Part shown: piece after piece, positions 8,530 through 17,138 of the stretch
How positions within the stretch are numbered: the first letter of the stretch is position 1
Layout: every line of letters starts with the position of its first letter
From: Chrysomallon squamiferum
Taxonomy: Eukaryota; Mollusca; Gastropoda; Neomphalida; Peltospiridae
Length of the DNA stretch: 17,192 bases
Assembly (NCBI GenBank): GCA_012295275.1
Contig: CM022677.1
Location: 3,443,425 to 3,460,616 of the forward strand
Direction: 5' to 3'
Translations under genes and position numbers: made by a program
The notes under the pieces: generated by a model
What the model was told of the DNA's origin: nothing
Databases searched by the model: none
What the model saw: only the letters and a program-made list of their open reading frames with translations

Positions 8530-10188
8530 CTGCAAAACAAAATTACTTATTTAGCAATTTTGGAAGTAAAGCTGGATTAGCCACAATTAATAAACTCAAA
8601 ATGGTTTCCAGCTTACAATTTGTTATATCTGTATTCACTGAGTACATTTCTCTCTTTTATTTCCTCTTTCATCTTGAACTTCTACAATGATCTAGCAGAC
8701 TGTTTTGGCAGGCATCCCGGCTATTATTATAATATATGATCCTAAAATTGTGACAGAATTATATCTCATATCAAAAAACAACAACACATTTATAAATAAA
8801 ACTTAATGAAAGGCGTTTAATCCAAAATCAAAACTAATTACTTCTGCTAGTTAGATTCTTCAACAGAATGAAAGTCACATCTATAGCTGATGGATGCTAT
8901 TAATTTAAATGTTATGATAAACATGCAGAGAAGTTTTGAATGCCAGTATTTTTAAAAATAAATATATAAATAAATAAAATATCAAAAATAAATTAAAAAT
9001 TAAATATAAATAAAAAAAAAGATATAAAAAGATAAAAGTAAAGATAATGAAGATAAACTAAAATTCTCAACTTTATAGTGAAATAAATCAACATTAAAAT
9101 AAAAATCATTGCACAATGCAGAACAGAATTGTTGAACGTATTAAACTTGTTAAAAAACTTGTCAAAGATCAACATCAAAAAAAAAAAAAAGGCAAATTTA
9201 AAGTAATAAAAATCAAAACATCTGCCTAAAAATTGTAATTTTAAACTTTTATTTGAAGTTGTAAAATTATTTAAAGTAAAACATAACAAATAATGCATTT
9301 TCTAATAACCTAACAAAATGAACTATAAGTATTATAACCAAACTGATTAAAACGAAAAAAAAACAGAAGAGTTAAAAAATTAATAAATTATTTATATTTT
9401 AATTACAATGAAAATAAATTTCAACTTTACAAACAAACAAACAAACAAAACACAAAATTGATAATACCCTGTCAAAATTTGCCTGTTTGTAAATACCATA
9501 TTTATTATAAGGCCTGAAATATAATATTAATTTATTAATAAGTATCATTTCTACGAACTCTATGGAAAAATAAATAAATATATTGAAAATAGCTAACCTG
9601 AAATATATTTTATTTGATATATTTATCTAATTATATAAACATAAAACAACTTCCAGTAACATATAACTTGGAATTAATCAAACAATTACATTTTCTTCGA
9701 TATATTTTTATAAAATTAATTTATAGTGAAAACTAAAATGTAAACAAGTATGACAAAGTAATATTTATTTCCTTATTAAACTGAATTATAAGTCTTAATA
9801 AAAAGACTATCCAAATTAAGGCAAATAACAGTGCTTGAGCTATATTTGAAGAGTTATATATCTTGATATAATTAAAATTCTATATTCTTGCTGGAACTTT
9901 TTTAAATTTCATCATATTTTATTTTACTGTAATCTACATAATACTGATGCTGACATCTGTTTTAAAAAGGTTATTTTATTAAGTTTTGCTATGCTTGTAT
10001 AAGTCATAACTTTATTATTAAACTGTTAAGGTTTATTATGACAAAAAAGTACAGAAGTTGGTAAAATTTTAACTTTATTTATAAAAAATATATATTTCCT
10101 TAATTGTTAGAATCATCGAGTGTACAAAAAACTATATGATATAAAAATATTTTTGTTGTAAAACAAAAACTGGAGCAAATTAATAATA

Positions 10189-10225
<37 letters not shown>

Positions 10226-10380
10226 GTAATATTGTTATTACTCTTACTATTATTATTATTATTATTAAATTAACATTAGCATAATCACCACCATTATTAT
10301 CATAATAATTTCTGTTACTATGTTTTCTTAGATGCTCATTACTAAGAACTGACAGGTAATAATATGAAAAGATAGTTCAC
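8530..10380. other. Very AT-rich intronic DNA with simple repeats
   Basis: Mostly A/T homopolymer-like runs, AAAT repeats near 8950-9020, CAAA repeats near 9430-9450, and an AAT/ATT inverted repeat at about 10205-10267. A weak possible exon near 8835-8880 (acceptor CATCAG or TATAG, donor AGAA/GTAATT) was seen but its phase fits nothing. Otherwise no exon can be supported over this length. Confidence 0.5.
10205..10267. repeat. AAT run facing ATT run (perfect inverted repeat)
   Basis: An AAT array ending AATAATAGTAA at 10229 is mirrored by TTACTATTATT starting at 10244 and followed by ATT units. The arms are about 24 nt, perfectly complementary including the single AGT/ACT interruption, with a loop of about 14 nt (10230-10243). 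Confidence 0.85.
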
Positions 10381-10412
10381 CTTCTGTGTATCTCCTTGAC
10401 ATCTGCAGCAAT
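10381..10412 (-). CDS. Candidate 32-nt exon
   Basis: Acceptor TGTAATCCACCAG and donor GAAG/GTGAAC. All three frames are open because it is short. Phase 0 (IAADVKEIHR, phase 2 out) joins the exon at 11197-11242. Phase 2 (LLQMSRRYTE, phase 1 out) would join the exon at 8439-8529. Its GC content is above the surroundings. Frame unresolved. Confidence 0.4.
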
Positions 10413-11196
10413 CTGGTGGATTACACATTATATATTTATTTAATAATTTTCCAAATGATGCAGTTGTTGCATAACCATGTAGGAAAGAAATAAAATAAAA
10501 CAAAACATGAATTTACATTCCTTTATAAAATGATGTGATCAACCAAGATTTTAAAATATAATTTTAATTTAGTTACTGATGTTGATTTATATATGTGTAT
10601 ATATATATATATATTTGTCTTCCTGTTTTACTAATTTCCTATAGTTGGCATGTACATTTCGTATTTAAAATGATTTTACACAGATAAAAGCTGAAGATAA
10701 CCTTTACATATTAAAAAAGATGTTTGTTGGGTTTTTGTAAACATTTTCTCTATTAACTGTTAAATTAATCATCATGATATAATCATAAAACATCTTATTG
10801 TTGATAAGAAAACAGGAGAGTGAAAATAAATAAATATGTAATGTGTATTGCTAGTTAATATTCTCAGTAATACCAACGTGTGAAGTCAACACAGAAAGTG
10901 AAGGTGTATTTGTTATAAATCTAAAAAGTTAACAAATCTTCTGAATGCTCACAATGATTTAGTTTTAAATATCTAAGAACAAATTGATATAAAAAGAAAT
11001 ACATCATCAACAGTTAAAAAGAAAAGATTTAAGGAAAAAAGAAGAAAAGAAACATTTATCTAATTATCAGTTACAGTTTGTTACACAAATGAAACTTAAG
11101 TCTAAACACAGGTATTTATCCATCCAAGAAACAAAAACAATACTTTTTCTCCTGTATCATTACATCCATACAAAACATAATTAAAACTTTACTTAC
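10413..11196. other. AT-rich probable intron
   Basis: No exon supported. It contains a TA run near 10590-10612. Confidence 0.45.
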
Positions 11197-11242
11197 CTTT
11201 TCACCATTTTCTGCAGTTTCAGCAGGCTTATTGTCATTCGTT
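11197..11242 (-). CDS. Candidate 46-nt exon (phase 2-0)
   Basis: Very good splice sites: TGTTATTTGTCTTTCAG before it and AAAAG/GTAAGT after it. In phase 2 it reads TNDNKPAETAENGEK, an acidic, disordered-looking peptide typical of receptor tails. In phase 1 it is also open (RMTISLLKLQKMVK). Phase 2 in fits the exon at 12376-12394 and phase 0 out fits the exon at 10381-10412, so that chain is preferred. Confidence 0.5.
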
Positions 11243-11778
11243 CTGAAAGACAAATAACAGGTCTAATAAGTTAGCAGGTAATTTTAAATTACTAAGAATT
11301 ACTAAGAAATGTATTTAAAATAATTTTAAAAGAAATAATAAAAAAAAAAAATCATTAACACAAACTGAAGTGTGTCAAACATGCTTAAACTGATGCTGTT
11401 TTAAATAAACACTTTCTCCCTAGCTAGCATTACAAAAATATGTGTCTATAAGTGTGTGTGTGTATATAAAAACAAAGCAAAAAAACATTACTGTACTGGA
11501 TATTTAAATACAACATATTCTTTTGATGGTTTAAAAAAAATAATAATTGGGATAAAAAATTATGGCTATATATATATTATAATCTGGCACTTAGAAATAG
11601 AGAAATGAAATTCAATTTAACAAAAAAGGTTGATAAAATTGTATGTAATACATTTGTTTTTGCTCCAATGAGTGGCAATAAAAACATTTTTTAGTCCTTT
11701 TTCCTAAAAGCTCATAGAAATGACAAAGTTTCCCATCAGTGCAACAACTACCACAGAGCAGTGGAACTAACCTTAAAC

Positions 11779-11844
11779 CTGTAGTCACCAAGATCAACAT
11801 TAACATACTACAGTAAGCTTCTACACCAATAACAAAATGTGTTA
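11779..11844 (-). CDS. Weak candidate exon (phase 1-1)
   Basis: Preceded by one of the strongest acceptors in the window (TCTTCTGTTTTCTACAG). Only phase 1 is open: THFVIGVEAYCSMLMLILVT and TG, to a possible donor ACAG/GTTTAA; a second donor AAG/GTTAGT lies seven bases on. The hydrophobic stretch could be a short membrane segment or a terminal Ig strand; neither is convincing. It does not fit easily into the tail chain. Confidence 0.25.
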
Positions 11845-11965
11845 CTGTAGAAAACAGAAGACATATATGCTTGAAGTTTAACTTCATTACCTAGCTAAAA
11901 CCTTAACTAAGACAAATAAATGTAAGTGAATGTTATATGTGTTTCAGAACAGCAAAACATTTCAC

Positions 11966-12149
11966 TTGCAGTTTTGGCTTCCATACTGCCAGAAGACCCT
12001 GTGTGAGTTATTGTACTTGATGTCTGTACAGGATGTACAGCCTGCTCCAAAATACTTCCAAGTCGCACATCTGAACACTGCAAATGCAGCACCATGATTT
12101 ATGGAGTTCACTGACACAAGAAGGGAAGGAACTCTGCCCGTTACACTTA
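11966..12149 (-). CDS. GC-richer candidate exon, frame unresolved
   Basis: This segment is clearly richer in GC than its flanks and starts at an acceptor TATTTTATTGTACCACAG. All three minus frames are long. One reads VPSLLVSVNSINHGAAFAVF and continues with several Cys and Trp. A second is Cys-rich (CVSELHKSWCCICSVQMCDL). The third reads DVRLGSILEQAVHPVQTSST and ITHTGSSGSMEAKTASE, and is the most tail-like; it would use an internal acceptor near 12078 (CATTTGCAG) or 12071. The likely donor is GCAA/GTGAAA after 11966. I cannot choose between them. It could be an exon of the minus-strand gene, or a relic. Confidence 0.3.
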
Positions 12150-12375
12150 CTGTGGTACAATAAAATACAAATTCACTATCTAAATTTTATCATTTTATCA
12201 TCATGACAAAAACAACAAACAATTTGCGATGAAATGTTCCAGCTAAAAATCACTGATCAGTCTGTTTCAAGGGAGAAAACTTACTGCCTTGTAAGCAGGG
12301 AGTGCTTATTGTTTGAAAGTGAGCATGTGTGTGTGTTTTTATTTTATTTTGGCACTGATTTTGGCTCACACTTAC

Positions 12376-12394
12376 CCCACTAGATCAGGAATAT
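12376..12394 (-). CDS. Candidate 19-nt microexon (phase 1-2)
   Basis: A clean acceptor (GATTATATTTTCAG) and a consensus donor GTGGG/GTAAGT flank 19 nt. Only phase 1 is open, giving a Asp- or Gly-led IPDLVG depending on the previous exon. Phase 1 in matches the exon at 13634-13828 and phase 2 out matches the exon at 11197-11242. Microexons need such strong sites, but a chance pair in 10 kb of AT-rich DNA is possible. Confidence 0.4.
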
Positions 12395-13019
12395 CTGAAA
12401 ATATAATCATCACAGAACAAATTTTCAAACTATGAATGAAAGCGCAATGGTGGTAGTTTCTAAAAAGTAGACACTGGAAAGAGAGAAACAAAAAATGCAA
12501 ATCTTCTTACCCTTTAAGACCTTTATAAATTATTTTTCAATCCAATCCATTAAGTTATTTTAAAAACGTTTTTTTATCTGACATCATTATAAAACTATTT
12601 CATAAATAATTAATTTAATTAAAATGAACATTATATAATTTAGATTAATGCTACTCCTGGAATAACCATTAACTAATTATAGAAACACTATTAAGACCTA
12701 TAACTATGAAGTTGTTTATATTTTAAAATGAAGACAAACATTAAAGAAAGAAAGAAAACAGAGACAAGAAAAAGTATTTTTTGCATGTTTGAAGTCATGT
12801 TAAAAAAGTGTAATATTGTATGATAAAAGCTTCTCAACTTAATTTTTTAATTTCTGTTTTACATTATAAACTTTTTAGACAATATGAACAATATGTTTAA
12901 GAAAATTGTGTAAAATCTTTATTAACTGGAAATTCATCTAATTCCCAAAACTGGCATTATATAGTGGTAAATAAATCAGGAAATTAAAATAAAAATTAGC
13001 AAAACAATAATAGAGGTAA

Positions 13020-13079
<60 letters not shown>

Positions 13080-13633
13080 GAAAAAAGAAAAGAAAGAGAG
13101 AAAAAGTAACAGAAAAATTGAAAAAAAAAAAAAAAAAAAAAATGAAGAAAGAAATAGAAAGAACACTTAGCTACTGTGTCAGAGTATTTGTCTTTGTGAT
13201 GTTTATCTGTGTGAAATGCTGCTATTGTCACTTTGACCATCACAGTGACCAGTGTCCTCCTCGATCTTCAAGGTTGATAATTTTATTGATTCTGTGAAAA
13301 CGTAAGTTTTATGTTATTTGAGAGTGTGCCTAGAAAAATAAATTACTTAGGAAGACAAAAAAGGGATTCACACAGAACAAGAATATCAATGTTAAGAATT
13401 ACATTCTGTTAGAAACATGAAATATAAAACTACCACAACATTTAGTGCAAAACTACTTAAAATTCTATAAATAAAAATAAGAGGAATTTTAAAGACCAAA
13501 TTATTCCTAGGAAAAACATACTTAAAATAACCAATCAAATTCAGTTTTAATTAACACACTGTACTGCTTTGCATTTGAAACTAAATTATACCTTAAAATT
13601 AACATATCTAAATTTAAAGGCTGAAAGTCTTAC
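12395..13633. other. AT-rich probable intron with trinucleotide repeat
   Basis: No exon supported. Contains a long AAT array and a poly-A run. The long open frame at 12938-13243 (minus) is a poly-Leu/Phe artefact of these repeats. Confidence 0.5.
13019..13077. repeat. (AAT)n microsatellite with adjacent poly-A
   Basis: About 19 uninterrupted AAT units, followed by purine-only DNA and a run of about 23 A at 13120-13142. Confidence 0.95.
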
Positions 13634-13828
13634 CTGCTGTCTTACTCTGGTATTTATTATTTGCTATCACAGCTTTAAAACTGTAGCATCTTATGCCAGA
13701 AGATGAATCTGTTTCTTCTTTGTCACCACAGTTCAAGGTTATGGTGCAGCTCCCTTGTCTCATATCTTGAACAGTACTTTGATGATAGCTTGTGTGTATT
13801 CCAGTGTGTATTCCAGTGTGTTGAACTG
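13634..13828 (-). CDS. Candidate tail exon (phase 1-1), alternative to the short C terminus
   Basis: A consensus donor GCAG/GTAAGA closes this open segment. A good acceptor TTACTACCTGCAG at 13829 gives a 195-nt exon, phase 1 in and out. It would join directly to the transmembrane exon (phase 1 out). The peptide includes QHTGIHTGIHTSYHQSTVQD, then MRQGSCTITLNCGDKEETDS and SSGIRCYSFKAVIANNKYQS. A 12-bp tandem duplication (ACACACTGGAAT) makes the HTGIHTGI repeat. An earlier acceptor at 13914 gives a 280-nt, phase 0-1 version that would join the exon at 14180-14281. The same DNA could instead be 3' UTR of the short receptor form, since AATAAA occurs within it. Confidence 0.35.
13653..13658 (-). 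terminator. Possible AATAAA polyadenylation signal
   Basis: AATAAA on the minus strand about 285 bases after the stop codon at 13941. It would suit a short receptor transcript ending here. It overlaps the alternative tail exon at 13634-13828, so the two readings would compete. Confidence 0.3.
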
Positions 13829-13940
13829 CTGCAGGTAGTAAGGTTTGCATTATGATCCAGTCCAGAATGACACCTCGGATGGGCAGGACAGGGTACAGTA
13901 TGGCGGAAGTTAACTGACATCAGACACTGACTGATTCAAG

Positions 13941-14000
13941 TCAAATCAATGGTGGTTTAAGCTTTTTCACTTTTTGTTGAACTTGGATAATTTCTATCAC
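13941..14000 (-). CDS. Candidate last exon of the Ig receptor (short form)
   Basis: A strong acceptor (ACTTTTTAATGTAATTTCAG) opens 19 codons and TGA in phase 0, VIEIIQVQQKVKKLKPPLI. It joins in phase with the exon at 14180-14281 (phase 0 out). The peptide is amphipathic and lysine-rich, suitable for the end of a cytoplasmic tail. Phase 1 is open for only 13 codons and phase 2 stops at once, so the chosen frame is favoured by the upstream exon. If this exon is skipped, downstream candidate exons could supply a different C terminus. Confidence 0.55.
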   Translation of the reverse strand: MIEIIQVQQKVKKLKPPLI

Positions 14001-14179
14001 CTGAAATTACATTAAAAAGTTGTTTATAATAGCCACAGCAGGTCTCTGATGTTAAAATATGCAAATATGTTAAACACTTTTTAAAACAGAAATTTAATTA
14101 GATTATTGCATGTGTTCTGTGATTTATTTCATAGCTTTTCTTTTATTAACAGATGTAACTAATATGAATTAATACAAAC

Positions 14180-14281
14180 CAGAACATCAGGAGCTGTCTG
14201 ACTGTTTGCTAGTCTGCTTTTAACTGACTCTGTCTCTTTAGTAATTTCAGCTTTCAGTGCATCAGTTGTTAAACCAGTGTT
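14180..14281 (-). CDS. Cytoplasmic tail exon of the Ig receptor (34 codons)
   Basis: A good acceptor (CCTATCTATTTTTCTAG) and a donor GTTCTG/GTTTGT enclose 102 nt, open only in phase 0. It reads NTGLTTDALKAEITKETESV and KSRLANSQTAPDVL: charged, Ser/Thr-rich, helix-prone, with no membrane segment or cysteine, as expected inside the cell. It is GC-richer than its flanks. It joins in phase to the exon at 13941-14000 and, upstream, to the candidate exon at 14765-14820. No named domain or clear signalling motif (ITAM, ITIM, SH3 ligand) is visible. Confidence 0.6.
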
Positions 14282-14492
14282 CTAGAAAAATAGATAGGTT
14301 AGACAAATGTATTCAAAACAATTTATTATTACTTTATTATTATTATACTTATTACTATTTCATATATATGTTTTTATATTTTCTTTTCATAGTGAAAATA
14401 AACTATAATAAAATTAGCATTTTTTAATTTCTTTATCGTTTTATTTTTATTATTAATTTGTTATTAAATATCTTTGACACAAAAAGTTTATA

Positions 14493-14692
14493 NNNNNNNN
14501 NNNNNNNNNNNNNNNNNNNNNNNNNNNNNNNNNNNNNNNNNNNNNNNNNNNNNNNNNNNNNNNNNNNNNNNNNNNNNNNNNNNNNNNNNNNNNNNNNNNN
14601 NNNNNNNNNNNNNNNNNNNNNNNNNNNNNNNNNNNNNNNNNNNNNNNNNNNNNNNNNNNNNNNNNNNNNNNNNNNNNNNNNNNNNNNNNNNN
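14493..14692. other. Assembly gap (200 N)
   Basis: Exactly 200 N, which suggests either a placeholder or an estimated gap. It lies in the intron-rich tail region of the receptor between exons at 14180-14281 and 14765-14820 and could hide another exon. Confidence 0.99.
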
Positions 14693-14764
14693 ATTAAAGG
14701 AAGAGTATCTATGAAAACTAGGATTACCAAAACGATATTCAAAACACTGGATTTCTTATTTTAC

Positions 14765-14820
14765 CTGAATGAACAGGTGTTTCCTGACAGAATCCATTGA
14801 TACATAATAAGAAAAATATA
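14765..14820 (-). CDS. Candidate tail exon linking the membrane segment to the tail (phase 1-0)
   Basis: The donor ATTCAG/GTAAAA is good; the acceptor GAGATACCAG lacks a pyrimidine tract and is weak. With these borders the exon is 56 nt and converts phase 1 (transmembrane exon) to phase 0 (next exon), exactly what the gene model needs. It reads YFSYYVSMDSVRKHLFIQ after a split Ile codon. The second acceptor CTGTCAG at 14785/14786 has a better tract but gives the wrong phase. The three tyrosines could be phosphorylation sites, but no consensus motif is present. Confidence 0.4.
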
Positions 14821-15341
14821 CTGGTATCTCATTCAAGTATATTTGGTTTTACTAGCATTGCATTAACGAGACAATCACATACTTGCTTTAAACATAAGTA
14901 ATGATATGATATAATTATGGACTTTAGACATACTAGAGTCTATGTCAATACAAGGTATGCAGGTAATTTAGAAAACAGAAAATGAATATCTATTATCATA
15001 GTAGTGTTCAGAAACATTTCAACACAGTATTCATGTATGTATTTCTCCTTCATTTTTGCTGTCTGAATCTGTAAGATACATTTATAGTTGTATTTTACAA
15101 GCTAAATAAGTACTCTTACATTGAAATAATTGGATGAAAAAAGAAAGAAACAATTATTCAAATAAATAAATGAAAACACACACACATATATATATAAAGT
15201 TAAAGAGTAAAAATATTAAAAATATAAAGTAAGAAAGAAAGATAATTTTGAATTAAATACTTAAAAACTACAATAAAATAAATATGAAATATTCAAAACA
15301 ACAAAACAATAACTAATGAATGAGTCTAAAATTAAACTGAC
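14821..15341. other. AT-rich probable intron
   Basis: No exon supported. Contains AC/TA-type repeats at about 15176-15198 and AAAG-type repeats nearby. Confidence 0.5.
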
Positions 15342-15470
15342 TTCGGATGGTGTAACCTCTTCTCCTCAACATGAACAGAATAATTATTGCAGGAAAGCAG
15401 AGCAGAAGTATTCCTGCTACAAGACCAATTCCAGTTCCAGTTCCTAGTGTTGCCGTGGACGAAAATTCTT
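15342..15470 (-). CDS. Transmembrane exon of an Ig-superfamily type I receptor
   Basis: 129 nt, phase 1 in and out, between acceptor TATTATAATTACTTTAG and donor CGAA/GTCAGT. After a split Glu codon it encodes EFSSTATLGTGTGIG, a hydrophobic core LVAGILLLCFPAIIILFML, and the stop-transfer sequence RRRGYTIR. This is the standard layout of a single-pass, type I membrane protein: short stalk, about 20-22-residue helix, basic residues on the inner side. A Gly-rich GTGTG at the outer edge is GxxxG-like and could favour helix packing. It follows the Ig exon at 16347-16605 in the correct phase. A proline sits mid-helix. The frame continues open past the donor for ten codons to a TAG, so an unspliced version would end soon after the membrane. 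Confidence 0.82.
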
Positions 15471-16346
15471 CTAAAGTAATTATAATACCAAGTTCAACAC
15501 ATAAATGAAAGATCTGCATTAACGTTTAAGTTTCCTTTGGTTTTAAAATTATTATAATTCTTTCTTCTAAAGATCTTTCATTACATAACGTAAATAGTTT
15601 GGACAATGTCAGAGTCACCAAGACCTGTAAACAAGTACTGCAAAAAAAAAAAAAAGAAACAACAACAAACAAAAACACATAACTAAAAGAAAATAAAAAT
15701 GAACATTTTCCTGAAATTTTAGATGAAAATCGAAAACTGTACATGCTATTTTACTATATTTTATTGTTGTTAAAGTGGTAGAGTCAAACAGTAACGGTTT
15801 TCATTTTTATTTGCAAAAGAATACATTTTAAAGTGATAGGAAGAATTGGACTTCAGATGAGAAATGTGTAAAGAAAAAGTCTTGTCGTCTGTCTTATTGT
15901 CTGACACTTGCAGACTGATAGACTGGTCTTCAGTAGACAAGCGTTGTTCAATAGTGAATCTAGTGAACTTGTTTGTGTTGTACTTCCACTTGAGATCTAC
16001 TGAAGTTTGTGTCTCATTTGTTCAGTAACACAAATTCAGGAGCTGATTCAAGAAATAAAACGTGAGAAAGGATTTATATGTGTTTTAATTTCATCTGCAA
16101 TAAATTTAATAATATTGGATGGGAATAATATGTATGTGTGTGTCTTTGTGTGTGTGTGTGTGTGTATGTGTGTGTGTGCGTGTATCTATATATATATATA
16201 TATATATAGACACACCAGCACCCACATTTTCCTAAAGTCTAAATATAAAAATTGACACTGGCTTGTTCAGACTGGTATGGAAACAATAACAAAATCAGTT
16301 GCATTTGCTAACAAAGGTGACATGAAAAAAGTGTAAATGAAGTTAC
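15471..16346. other. Intron between Ig and transmembrane exons
   Basis: AT-rich with a TG/TA microsatellite at 16131-16215 and an A-rich run at 15640-15655. Open frames on both strands are short, lack splice support or are repeat-derived. No other exon supported. Confidence 0.6.
16131..16215. repeat. (TG)n followed by (TA)n microsatellite
   Basis: An interrupted TG tract runs into GTGTATCTATATATATA and a TA tract ending TATAGACACAC. The last 36 or so bases form a near-perfect palindrome, with one mismatch in the GTGTATC/GACACAC ends. Confidence 0.9.
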
Positions 16347-16605
16347 CTGTAACAATGACACTGGCAGATCCTGACACTGAAGTGTTAAAAGAAGTTTTTG
16401 AAGTTGCTGAACACGTGTACTCTCCTTGGTCTGACTGTTGAAATGAGGAGATTTGAAACAGAGAACTGTCAGTGAGGTGTTTTGTACCAGTTCGCCATTC
16501 AAATACAACACTGTCTGGATTACTGTCATCTGTACAGCGTAATATCACAAGTTTTCCCAGTTCAACTCTGATGTGACTCTGATAAAATTCTCACTCTGGG
16601 TGCAT
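16347..16605 (-). CDS. Immunoglobulin-domain exon with an apparent frameshift
   Basis: The reading has the marks of one Ig fold: B-strand cysteine in VILRC, the core tryptophan in VVFEW, and the F-strand motif SDQGEYTC. The two cysteines are 41 residues apart, short, as in I- or C2-type domains. The G strand is SASVIVT, and NTS before it is an N-glycosylation sequon. The domain would be extracellular. The donor ACAG/GTAACT is phase 1. The acceptor is strong (TTTTATTTCAATCTGTGTAG) and also phase 1, giving the first strand as APRVRILSESH. These two parts are in different frames: the exon is 259 nt and not 258, and the shift lies around 16573-16585. With the frame as written the first part meets TGA at 16561-16563. 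An alternative acceptor (TTTTATCAG) at 16579 keeps one frame but drops the first strand and gives phase 0. So this is a sequencing error, a null allele, a pseudogene or an unusual splice choice. Confidence 0.85.
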
Positions 16606-17138
16606 CTACACAGATTGAAATAAAAGTTAAAAAAATATTAAGAGTCAAGTGGAAAGATCAAGACTGCAAACTACTAATCTTTCTTTGGGTTTTCCCATGG
16701 ATCTTCTTAACCATGTTTGATGAAAAATTCAAACTGTGATATATCCTGAACTACTGAGGTGGTGCAATAAATATTTTGAACGTTAGCAGATACTGGCTGA
16801 ACCGTATACTTCTGACAATATGTGGTGAAGGAAAGTTCAGTAAATATGTCAGCCTATTTTTTGTTGCAATTTCAACATTTTGTGTCCAAACTAAAATATC
16901 ATCAATAATCATTGAGAATTCATATTTATATGATGTTTCTGAATATCACTGGATATGAAAAGGAGAACCATAATTTCCAGTTATAATTTTATTTCAGAAA
17001 TTACTTTTGTTAACATTTTGTATGCATAGATATATATGTGCACACATGTGCAAACATTCACAACCAACACCATGACATACACAAACATAAAAAATACATT
17101 ACATATACAGATTCACACCCACACAAATACACCATTAC
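16606..17138. other. Probable intron between Ig-like exons
   Basis: No exon with Ig features was found between the two Ig-like segments on the minus strand. Open frames on either strand are short and unsupported. Confidence 0.45.

Noticed and set aside
8993-9298. Minus-strand Phe/Leu-rich open frame resembling a multi-pass membrane protein
   Set aside because: Phe, Leu, Ile and Tyr dominate because the DNA is nearly pure A/T; no splice sites or start context fit.
12938-13243. Minus-strand poly-Leu/Phe open frame resembling a membrane protein
   Set aside because: The leucine run is the translated AAT array and the phenylalanine run is poly-A.
13634-13913. A Cys-rich extracellular domain made by joining two minus frames here (one with several Cys, the other with SCTITLNC)
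   Set aside because: It would need a frameshift, whereas a single frame is open across the entire segment, so the joined reading is not required.
14458-14800. Open frames across the N gap
   Set aside because: They exist only because unknown bases are not read as stops.
15526-15744. Minus-strand 72-codon open frame just before the transmembrane exon
   Set aside because: Poly-Phe from an A-rich run, no acceptor or donor in a useful phase, and it lies in the intron between well-supported exons.
16007-16255. Plus-strand 82-codon open frame
   Set aside because: Its second half is the TG/TA microsatellite; the first half has no supported splice sites or recognisable protein features.
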